This document shows, in pieces, positions 43,734-50,930 of a stretch of DNA of 51,765 nt. The first letter of the stretch is position 1; every line of letters starts with the position of its first letter. The DNA lies in assembly GCA_000436115.1 (NCBI GenBank), contig FR894541.1, positions 29,258 through 81,022 of the forward strand. The letters are read 5' to 3'. Made by a program: the position numbers and the translations under genes. Under the pieces are notes generated by a model. The model was not told the origin of the DNA. It was given only the letters and a program-made list of their open reading frames with translations, and searched no databases. This stretch comes from Firmicutes bacterium CAG:534 (GTDB lineage Bacteria; Bacillota; Clostridia; Lachnospirales; Lachnospiraceae).

Positions 43734-43745
43734 AAATATATTAGG
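43726..43745. promoter_or_regulatory. Palindrome spanning the ATPase -10 to its ribosome site
   Basis: CCTAATATA and TATATTAGG with AA between form a perfect 20-base palindrome. It covers the -10 and runs into AGGAGG, so a bound protein would block transcription start. The arm geometry suits a dimeric repressor. Confidence 0.6.
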
Positions 43746-43757
43746 AGGCGCAGGTGT

Positions 43758-45113
43758 ATGTTGTATAGAAAAATAGAGAAAGAAATCTGTAAATGGATTG
43801 CAAATGATAAAAAAGCCTTATTGATTGATGGTGCAAGACAAGTAGGAAAAACGTATATCATTCGAAAGGTGCTTGAAAATGAGAACTGCGAATATATTGA
43901 ATTCAATCTTTTGAAAACACCTTCACTTGTTGATTTGCTTGCGAAAAGCGAAACGGTCGATGATTTGATCGCCAATCTCTCTCTGTTTGCAGACAAACCG
44001 TTTCATCGTGGAAAAACATTTTTGTTTTTTGATGAGATACAGGAATTTAAAGAGCTAGCAACAAAAATTAAGTTTTGGGTGGACGAAGGCTCATTCCGTT
44101 ATGTGTTCAGCGGTTCACTTCTTGGCGTGGAACTGAAAAATATAAAATCTGCGCCTGTTGGATATCTGAAAACATTTACGATGTATCCTCTTGACTTCGA
44201 GGAATTTTTGCAAATTTACAATTTTTCCCAAGACCTCAGGGCATCACTTTATCGTTCGTTTGCTGAAAGAAAGCCTGTAAATGAATCTGTCCATGAGCGT
44301 ATGATGCAAATTTTTAATATGTATTTGAATGTGGGCGGTATGCCATCAGTGGTGGAAACATTCAAAGAAACAAGAAATCTGGAGGATGTGATTGCAGAAC
44401 ACAATGATATTGTAATGCAGTACAAAAAAGATTTTACTCGTTACGAAACAGAGGACAGGAAACCATATCTGACAAAGATTTATGATTTAATTCCAGCCGA
44501 GCTTAATAATAGTAATAAACGTTTTAATTTTGCGGACTTGAAAAAAGGCCTTCAGTATTCACGCAGCGAGGACAATTTCATCTGGCTCGCAAATGCGGGT
44601 GTTGCACTTCCTGTATATAATGTTGCAGCGCCGACAATTCCTCTTTTGCTCAACGCTAAAAGCAGTCTATTTAAATTGTTCTTATCTGATGTTGGAATGT
44701 TGACAAGCCTTTATGGTAGAGCTACCAAAAAGCAGCTTTTGTCCGACGATCAAGACATCAATAATGGTGCATTATATGAAAATGTGGTTGCACAAGAATT
44801 GAAAGTACATGGATTTAAGCTGTATTATTATAATAGTAAAAAATTTGGTGAATTGGATTTTGTTATTGAATATAAAGGTAAGGTGCTACCAATTGAGGTA
44901 AAAAGCGGTAAGAACTATCCGCGGCACTCGGCACTCAGTAATGTTATGGAAATATCCAATTATTCTATAGAAGAAGCCTTTGTTTTGTCAAACTTTAATG
45001 TTGAGGTAAAAGGCAATATTGTATATTATCCGATTTATATGCTGATGTTCATTGAGGAAGAAGGCATTAAATTACCCGAGGTAGATTTAGTTGATCTATC
45101 TGAGGTGCAGTAA
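43758..45113 (+). CDS. AAA ATPase with DUF4143 domain and PD-(D/E)xK-like tail
   Basis: A 451-residue protein of the large AAA_14/DUF4143 family. Walker A GARQVGKTYII is near residue 25, Walker B FLFFDEIQEF near 90 and sensor FSGSLLGVELK near 117. The middle (200-330) is the DUF4143 region. The end has ENVVAQEL (near 343) and GELDFVIEYKGKVLPIEVKSG (375-396), an E...D...ExK series like a PD-(D/E)xK nuclease. Members occur in mobile regions and their function is unclear. AGGAGG precedes the ATG. AT-rich codon use differs from flanking genes, suggesting transfer. Confidence 0.85.
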   Translation: MLYRKIEKEICKWIANDKKALLIDGARQVGKTYIIRKVLENENCEYIEFNLLKTPSLVDLLAKSETVDDLIANLSLFADKPFHRGKTFLFFDEIQEFKELATKIKFWVDEGSFRYVFSGSLLGVELKNIKSAPVGYLKTFTMYPLDFEEFLQIYNFSQDLRASLYRSFAERKPVNESVHERMMQIFNMYLNVGGMPSVVETFKETRNLEDVIAEHNDIVMQYKKDFTRYETEDRKPYLTKIYDLIPAELNNSNKRFNFADLKKGLQYSRSEDNFIWLANAGVALPVYNVAAPTIPLLLNAKSSLFKLFLSDVGMLTSLYGRATKKQLLSDDQDINNGALYENVVAQELKVHGFKLYYYNSKKFGELDFVIEYKGKVLPIEVKSGKNYPRHSALSNVMEISNYSIEEAFVLSNFNVEVKGNIVYYPIYMLMFIEEEGIKLPEVDLVDLSEVQ

Positions 45114-45141
45114 TTATAAAAATTGGTTGTGGAACTTTTGG

Positions 45142-45297
45142 TTATGCCCCGTTTCCCTGATATCTGGCAAGCTGGGCTTTCAGGTCGGCAATCAGAGCTG
45201 CCTGCTCATTAATTGTGTCATCCTTCTCAGCAAGATAAGGAGACTGATTTGGATCACCGGTTTCAGATTTCGATAAGGCTCGCCCTTTTTCAGCTGA
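45142..45297 (-). pseudogene. Degenerate minus-strand gene fragment
   Basis: An open minus-strand frame of 51 codons (no start) ends at TAA (45142-45144). It reads SETGDPNQSPYLAEKDDTIN, then EQAALIADLKAQLARYQ, a coiled-coil-like tail. An overlapping frame shows FFKEFDQLKKGEPYRNLKPV upstream, suggesting one gene broken by a frameshift near 45290. I do not recognise the parent protein; a mobile-element or nuclease protein is a guess. Confidence 0.45.
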
Positions 45298-45337
45298 TCA
45301 AATTCTTTGAAGAAGTTGTGCAGGTTTGCAGATCTGG

Positions 45338-45380
45338 GAAAAAATGCCTGCTTTTTAAGGATGAAAAAGCAGGCAGTTTT
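45338..45380. terminator. Bidirectional terminator of pyrG and the AT-rich segment
   Basis: Perfect 12-bp stem TGCCTGCTTTTT (45345-45356) / AAAAAGCAGGCA (45364-45375), loop AAGGATG, with A-rich on the left and T-rich on the right. It ends pyrG on the minus strand. Confidence 0.9.
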
Positions 45381-45383
45381 TGT

Positions 45384-46997
45384 TTATTTCTCAGTTTTTT
45401 TGTGATCCATAGCGGCTTTGATAAAGCCCTTAAACAGCGGATGCGGTCTGTTGGGCCTTGATTTCAGTTCAGGATGTCCCTGGGTGGCAACAAAGAAAGG
45501 ATGATCCGGCAGCTCGCACATTTCCACGATCCTTCCGTCAGGAGAAAGACCGGAAAGCTTCATGCCGTGTTCTGTCAGAGCAGAGCGGTAATCATTGTTG
45601 ACTTCGTAGCGGTGTCTGTGTCTTTCGTGAATGGTTTCTTCTCCGTAAAGCTCATAAGCTTTTGAGGTCTTGTCCAGTACGCAGGGATAAGAGCCAAGCC
45701 TGAGGGTTCCACCAATGTCTTCTACGCCGTTCTGATCGGGCATAAGTGCAATGACGGGATGGGTGGTAGAAGGATCCAACTCAATACTGTGCGCATCATT
45801 AAAGCCTACTACATTGCGTGCAAATTCCACAATAGAAAGCTGCATGCCGAGGCAGAGACCGAGAAAAGGAATTTTATGGGTTCTTGCGTAAGTGATGGCA
45901 CAGAGCTTGCCGTCAATTCCTCTTGGGCCAAAGCCGCCCGGAACCAGGATGCCATTTACATCAGCGAAAAGAGCATCTGCATTTTCGGGTGTGACGGTTT
46001 CAGAATCAATCCATTTTAAATGAACGGTAACATGATTGGGGATACCGCCGTGCTTAAGGGCTTCCACAACGCTGATATAGGCATCGTGAAGCTGAACATA
46101 TTTCCCTACAATGGCAATGGTTACATCATCCGTAGGATTGCGCATATCCTGAACCATGGACTTCCACTCGGTCAGGTCAGGCTCCGGACAGTCAAGATTT
46201 AAACATTCGCAGGCAACCTGTGCAAGATGCTCGTTTTCCATGGCAAGAGGCGCTTCATACAGATATTCAACGTCAAGGTTTTGAAGAACATGATTGTTGG
46301 GTACATTACAGAATAAAGCAATTTTGTCTTTAATACTCTGGGTAAGGGGATGCTCGCTTCTGCAAACAATGATATCGGGCCATATTCCCATTCCCTGCAG
46401 CTCTTTTACGCTGGCCTGGGTAGGCTTTGTCTTCATTTCCTGGGAAGCCTTCAGATAAGGGATCAGGGTCACATGGATCAGAATAGCATTTTCATGTCCG
46501 ATCTCATGCTGGAACTGGCGGATAGACTCTAAAAAGGGCTGGCTTTCAATGTCTCCCACCGTGCCGCCTACTTCGATAATGGCAATTCTGGTCTCTTCAT
46601 CAGAAAAGTTGCGGTAAAAGCGGCTCTTGATCTCATTGGTGATATGAGGAATGACCTGTACGGTTCCGCCGCCGTAATCGCCGCGGCGTTCCTTTTGAAG
46701 AACGGACCAGTAGATCTTACCGGTAGTCACGTTAGAATTTTTGTCCAGATTTTCATCAATAAATCGCTCGTAATGCCCCAGATCAAGGTCTGTTTCTGTT
46801 CCGTCTTCCGTAACAAAAACCTCGCCATGCTGAATGGGGTTCATGGTGCCGGGGTCAATGTTGATATAGGGGTCAAACTTCTGCATGGTTACTTTGTAGC
46901 CTCTGGCCTTCAACAGCCTACCTAAAGAAGCGGCTGTGATTCCCTTGCCTAGTCCGGAAACAACGCCGCCCGTTACAAATACATATTTTACCGCCAT
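45384..46997 (-). CDS. pyrG: CTP synthase
   Basis: A 537-residue enzyme making CTP from UTP, glutamine and ATP. The synthetase domain starts KYVFVTGGVVSGLGKGITAA; DPYINIDPGTMNP near 42 and GGTVGDIESQPF near 145 are substrate motifs. The C-terminal glutaminase has the Cys in FLGLCLGMQLS near 380 and His/Glu in ATQGHPELKSRP near 510. TAAGGAGTA precedes the ATG. The leader on the minus strand carries a promoter and a terminator-like hairpin, described separately. Confidence 0.97.
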   Translation of the reverse strand: MAVKYVFVTGGVVSGLGKGITAASLGRLLKARGYKVTMQKFDPYINIDPGTMNPIQHGEVFVTEDGTETDLDLGHYERFIDENLDKNSNVTTGKIYWSVLQKERRGDYGGGTVQVIPHITNEIKSRFYRNFSDEETRIAIIEVGGTVGDIESQPFLESIRQFQHEIGHENAILIHVTLIPYLKASQEMKTKPTQASVKELQGMGIWPDIIVCRSEHPLTQSIKDKIALFCNVPNNHVLQNLDVEYLYEAPLAMENEHLAQVACECLNLDCPEPDLTEWKSMVQDMRNPTDDVTIAIVGKYVQLHDAYISVVEALKHGGIPNHVTVHLKWIDSETVTPENADALFADVNGILVPGGFGPRGIDGKLCAITYARTHKIPFLGLCLGMQLSIVEFARNVVGFNDAHSIELDPSTTHPVIALMPDQNGVEDIGGTLRLGSYPCVLDKTSKAYELYGEETIHERHRHRYEVNNDYRSALTEHGMKLSGLSPDGRIVEMCELPDHPFFVATQGHPELKSRPNRPHPLFKGFIKAAMDHKKTEK

Positions 46998-47031
46998 AGT
47001 TACTCCTTAGTTTGTATAATTTACTGTGCCA

Positions 47032-47071
47032 TAAAAAAGAAAAAGACACTATGAGCCATTGTCATAGCACC
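47032..47071 (-). promoter_or_regulatory. Attenuator-like hairpin in the pyrG leader
   Basis: Minus-strand arms GGTGCTATGA (47062-47071) and TCATAGTGTC (47045-47054), 10 bp with three G-U, loop CAATGGC, followed by TTTTTCTTTTTT. It lies about 10-40 bases after the predicted start and 35 bases before pyrG, and no minus-strand gene precedes it, so it must act on pyrG itself. In Bacillus, pyrG is controlled by CTP-sensing attenuation with a GGGC 5' end; that start is not seen here. Confidence 0.65.
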
Positions 47072-47088
47072 TTTGCAATTACAGAAAA

Positions 47089-47117
47089 ATTTTAGCACTG
47101 GGGAAAAATGCTGTCAA
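47089..47117 (-). promoter_or_regulatory. Promoter of pyrG
   Basis: On the minus strand, a perfect TTGACA (47112-47117) and TAAAAT (47089-47094), 17 bases apart. Transcription would start near 47082 and run straight into the hairpin. Confidence 0.85.
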
Positions 47118-47182
47118 CAAAATTTTATAAATTTTTGATATTCATTCATTCCTTTTTTATGGATTAATTAAAAGAGCTGTGC

Positions 47183-47188
47183 TACAAT
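47183..47188 (+). promoter_or_regulatory. Promoter -10 of the DUF1846-ftsH unit
   Basis: TACAAT preceded by TGC, an extended -10. A weak -35 (TGGATT) lies 17 bases upstream. Divergent to the pyrG promoter. Confidence 0.5.
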
Positions 47189-47246
47189 AAAAAACAGTAT
47201 ATACGGGATGGCTCCGGGCAGGATATGCCAAGGAGAGGGAGGGATA

Positions 47247-48719
47247 ATGAGAGTCGGATTTGACAATGAAAAGTACTTAAAGATGCAGTCTGAGCATATC
47301 GAGGAGAGGATCAGCAAATTTGGAGATAAATTATATCTGGAGTTTGGGGGAAAGCTGTTCGATGATTTTCACGCCTCTCGCGTCCTTCCGGGATTTGAAC
47401 CTGACAGCAAGCTCCGGATGCTTATGAAGCTTTCGGACAGAGCAGAAATTATTATTGTCATAAATGCAGCCGATATCGAAAAGAATAAAGTAAGAGGAGA
47501 TCTGGGGATCACTTATGATGAGGATGTCCAGAGACTGATGAAGGAATTTGAGAGCCGCGGCTTATATGTTGGCAGCGTTGTGTTGACACATTTTGCCGGA
47601 CAGGTAGGAGCTGTTGCTTTTAAGGAAAAGCTGGAAAGAAAAAATGTGAAGGTTTACCTGCACTATACAATAGAAGGGTATCCGTCCAATATTCCGCTGA
47701 TTGTCAGCGACGAGGGATATGGAAGGAATGAATATATTGAAACGACAAGACCCTTAGTGGTTGTGACAGCTCCGGGGCCCGGAAGCGGGAAAATGGCTAC
47801 CTGCCTTTCGCAGCTTTACCATGACAATAAAAGAGGGATCAAGGCGGGATACGCTAAATATGAGACTTTCCCGATCTGGAACATTCCTTTGAAGCATCCG
47901 GTCAATCTGGCATATGAAGCGGCAACGGCAGATCTGAATGATATCAATATGATCGATCCGTTTCACCTGGAGGCTTATGGGGAAACGGCTGTTAATTACA
48001 ACCGGGATATAGAGATCTTTCCGGTGCTCAATGCGATTTTTGAAGGGATCTATGGAGAAAATCCTTATAAATCCCCTACGGACATGGGCGTCAATATGGC
48101 GGGAAACTGCATTGTGGATGATGCCGTGTGTCAGGAAGCGTCCTACATGGAAATCATCAGGCGCTATTATACTGCAGTGAATAACGTTGTGAAGGGAAAG
48201 GGCAGTGAAAATGAAGTTTATAAGATCGAACTTCTGATGAAACAGGCCAAGATCACAACGGATGACAGAAAGGTGACAGTAGCGGCACGGGAGAGAGAGC
48301 AGAAGCTTCATGTACCCACAGCGGCTATTGAACTGGCAGATGGAACCATTATCACCTCCAAAACCACAGATCTTCTGGGAGCATCAGCCGCACTTTTACT
48401 GAATGCGCTTAAATTTCTGTGCGGTGTGGATCATGACACGCATCTGATCTCACCGGAAGCCATTGGGCCGATCCAGGAACTGAAAACAAAGTATCTGGGA
48501 GGCAAAAATCCCAGACTCCATACGGATGAGGTCCTGATCGCACTGTCCATTTCCGCTTTGAATGATGAAAATGCGAGAAAGGCGTTAGAGCAGCTTCCCA
48601 AATTAAAGGGCTGTCAGGTGCATACCTCTGTCATGCTTTCGGATGTGGATACTAAAACGTTTAAAAAGCTGGGTGTGGATTTAACCAGTGAACCAATATT
48701 AAAAGGAAAGAGTAACTAA
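47247..48719 (+). CDS. DUF1846 family protein
   Basis: A 490-residue cytoplasmic protein. The DUF1846 family start MRVGFDNEKYLKMQSEHI, a P-loop-like TAPGPGSGKMATCLSQLYH near 170 and the block SPTDMGVNMAGNCIVDD near 275 are clear. The P-loop resembles a nucleotide-binding site but lacks the usual GKS/T. Structures exist for the family, yet I know of no confirmed function. GAGGGAGGG precedes the ATG at 47247; an in-frame ATG at 47208 has no ribosome site. ftsH starts directly after its stop (48720). Confidence 0.87.
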   Translation: MRVGFDNEKYLKMQSEHIEERISKFGDKLYLEFGGKLFDDFHASRVLPGFEPDSKLRMLMKLSDRAEIIIVINAADIEKNKVRGDLGITYDEDVQRLMKEFESRGLYVGSVVLTHFAGQVGAVAFKEKLERKNVKVYLHYTIEGYPSNIPLIVSDEGYGRNEYIETTRPLVVVTAPGPGSGKMATCLSQLYHDNKRGIKAGYAKYETFPIWNIPLKHPVNLAYEAATADLNDINMIDPFHLEAYGETAVNYNRDIEIFPVLNAIFEGIYGENPYKSPTDMGVNMAGNCIVDDAVCQEASYMEIIRRYYTAVNNVVKGKGSENEVYKIELLMKQAKITTDDRKVTVAAREREQKLHVPTAAIELADGTIITSKTTDLLGASAALLLNALKFLCGVDHDTHLISPEAIGPIQELKTKYLGGKNPRLHTDEVLIALSISALNDENARKALEQLPKLKGCQVHTSVMLSDVDTKTFKKLGVDLTSEPILKGKSN

Positions 48720-50861
48720 ATGAGTGAGAATAATTTAAACCAGTATGATGGAGGAACAGGCGGGAACACAGGCCCCGCAGGGAACGGCGGCAGCGGCGGC
48801 CCGGGAGGAAACGGCTCCGGGAAGGATCCCAAAAAACAAAATATCATTATGTTTGCCATTGCAGCGCTGATTTCTCTGCTTCTGGTGAGCTCCTTTGTCA
48901 AGCTTTTAACAGGGGATTCCGAAAAGGAAATCACCTATAACGAATTTATCACCATGCTGGATGAGGAAAAAATAGAATCGGTTATTGTAGGTCCTGACCG
49001 GGTATATGTACAGCCTAAGGCTGAAAAGGGAAATCAGTCTCCCCTTCTTTACCTGTATGGAGTAAATCCTTCTGTCACATATTATACCGGTAAAATAGAA
49101 GATGACGACACCCTTACGGCAAGGCTGTTAGAGCATGGAGTAGAGGTAAAGGGGCAGGTTGCCGATGGATCTGCAGCGGTGCTGAGTTTCCTGCTTTCCT
49201 ATGTATTCCCGTTTTTGCTAATGTGGGTGCTGCTGAGCTTTCTGTTTCGGAAAATGTCCAAGGGCGGAGGCCCCATGGGCGTTGGAAAGAGCAACGCAAA
49301 GGTCTATGTACAGAGAGAAACCGGCATTACCTTTCAGGATGTGGCAGGTGAGGACGAGGCCAAGGAATCTCTGCAGGAGGTAGTGGACTTTTTGCATAAC
49401 CCGGGGAAATATGCCAAGATCGGTGCGAAGCTTCCTAAGGGAGCTTTGCTGGTAGGCCCCCCCGGTACCGGTAAAACCCTGCTGGCCAAGGCTGTTGCAG
49501 GGGAAGCCAAGGTTCCGTTCTTTTCCCTTTCCGGATCGGATTTTATAGAGCTTTATGTAGGTGTGGGAGCTTCCCGTGTAAGAGATCTGTTTAAGGAAGC
49601 CACCAAGAATGCGCCTTGTATTATTTTTATTGATGAGATTGACGCCATCGGCAGAAGCCGTGACAATAAATACGGCGGCGGAAATGAAGAGCGGGAGCAG
49701 ACCTTAAACCAGCTTCTTTCAGAGATGGATGGCTTTGATACCTCCAAGGGAATTCTGGTATTGGGGGCAACGAACAGACCGGAGATCCTGGATAAGGCAT
49801 TGCTTCGTCCGGGACGGTTTGACAGAAGAATTATTGTGGATAAGCCGGATCTGAAGGGGCGCGTGGAAATTTTAAAGGTTCACGCAAAGGATGTCCATTT
49901 AGATGAAAGCGTAGATCTGGATGCCATTGCGCTGGCAACCAGCGGGGCGGTTGGTGCAGATCTTGCCAATATGATCAACGAGGCTGCGATCAACGCCGTG
50001 CAGCATGGAAGAGAATTTGTGTCCCAGAAGGATCTGTTTGAGGCAGTAGAGCAGGTACTGGTAGGAAAGGAAAAGAAGGATCGCATCATGAGTATGGAAG
50101 AGCGCAAGATCGTATCCTATCATGAGGTGGGGCATGCCCTGATCAGTGCGCTCCAGAAAAATTCAGAACCGGTGCAGAAGATCACCATTGTTCCCAGAAC
50201 TATGGGAGCGCTTGGATATGTGATGCAGGTGCCTGAGGAAGAAAAGTATTTACAGACGAAGGAAGAACTTCATAACAGACTGGTTGGACTTTTGGGAGGC
50301 CGGGCAGCAGAGGAACTGGTTTTTGGCAATGTAACAACAGGGGCGGCCAACGATATTGAACAGGCAACCAATATTGCAACCAACATGATCACCAGATTTG
50401 GAATGAGCAAACGCTTTGGTCTGATGGGGCTTGCAACGGTGGAAAGCGAATATCTGGGCGGCGGTGCAAGGCTTACCTGCAGCGACAGAACAGCGGCAGA
50501 TGTAGATACCGAAGTGATGGAGACCCTGAAGGAATGCTATGAGGAAGCCAAGGAAATGCTTTCCGGGAATCGGGAGCTCATGGATAAGCTGGCAGCCCAT
50601 CTGATCGAGAAGGAAACCATAAGCGGTAAGGAATTTATGAAGATCTACCGTGCAGAAAAGGGAATTCCGGAGCCGGAAGAGAAAGAGGAATCAAAGCTGC
50701 AGCAGGAAACGGAAAAGCAGGAGGCAGAGCAGAACGAAGCAAAGGAGAAGGAAGCAGAGCCTTTGCAGCAGGAGCCTGAAATACAGGAAAGGGAAGAAAA
50801 GCCTGTGTCAGAAGCGCCAAGAGGCCGTTTTTCCGGAACATCCACGGATATATTTCAATAA
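48720..50861 (+). CDS. ftsH: ATP-dependent zinc metalloprotease FtsH
   Basis: A 713-residue membrane AAA+ protease that degrades misfolded and regulatory proteins. The first 40 residues are a Gly/Asn-rich tail (GGTGGNTGPAGNGGSGGPGG), longer than usual. Membrane segments are near 41-63 and 145-170. Walker A VGPPGTGKT is near 243, Walker B CIIFIDEIDAIG near 300, the SRH region TNRPEILDKALLRPGRFDRR near 350, and zinc motif HEVGH near 467 (often HEAGH). The last 70 residues are Glu/Lys/Gln-rich. ATG directly follows the DUF1846 stop; AAAGGAAAGAG upstream. Confidence 0.96.
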   Translation: MSENNLNQYDGGTGGNTGPAGNGGSGGPGGNGSGKDPKKQNIIMFAIAALISLLLVSSFVKLLTGDSEKEITYNEFITMLDEEKIESVIVGPDRVYVQPKAEKGNQSPLLYLYGVNPSVTYYTGKIEDDDTLTARLLEHGVEVKGQVADGSAAVLSFLLSYVFPFLLMWVLLSFLFRKMSKGGGPMGVGKSNAKVYVQRETGITFQDVAGEDEAKESLQEVVDFLHNPGKYAKIGAKLPKGALLVGPPGTGKTLLAKAVAGEAKVPFFSLSGSDFIELYVGVGASRVRDLFKEATKNAPCIIFIDEIDAIGRSRDNKYGGGNEEREQTLNQLLSEMDGFDTSKGILVLGATNRPEILDKALLRPGRFDRRIIVDKPDLKGRVEILKVHAKDVHLDESVDLDAIALATSGAVGADLANMINEAAINAVQHGREFVSQKDLFEAVEQVLVGKEKKDRIMSMEERKIVSYHEVGHALISALQKNSEPVQKITIVPRTMGALGYVMQVPEEEKYLQTKEELHNRLVGLLGGRAAEELVFGNVTTGAANDIEQATNIATNMITRFGMSKRFGLMGLATVESEYLGGGARLTCSDRTAADVDTEVMETLKECYEEAKEMLSGNRELMDKLAAHLIEKETISGKEFMKIYRAEKGIPEPEEKEESKLQQETEKQEAEQNEAKEKEAEPLQQEPEIQEREEKPVSEAPRGRFSGTSTDIFQ

Positions 50862-50868
50862 ATAAAAG

Positions 50869-50912
50869 GGCACCAGAAGCGGAGTAACAGCTGTTTTCTG
50901 GTGCCATCTTTA
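50869..50912. terminator. Hairpin after ftsH
   Basis: GGCACCAGAA (50869-50878) pairs with TTCTGGTGCC (50896-50905), 10 bp. Only a short T-rich stretch (ATCTTTAC) follows, so termination may be partial and uvrC could receive read-through. Confidence 0.6.
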
Positions 50913-50930
50913 CTTATAAGGAGAAAAGAG

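Noticed and set aside
45114..45340. Rpn-type recombination-promoting nuclease remnant
   Set aside because: The phrase GEPYRNLKPV in one frame resembles such proteins, but the match is too short to support a family name.
45213..45461. 82-codon plus-strand ORF
   Set aside because: Spans a degenerate region and the pyrG terminator, has no ribosome site, and the minus strand shows the better protein-like reading.
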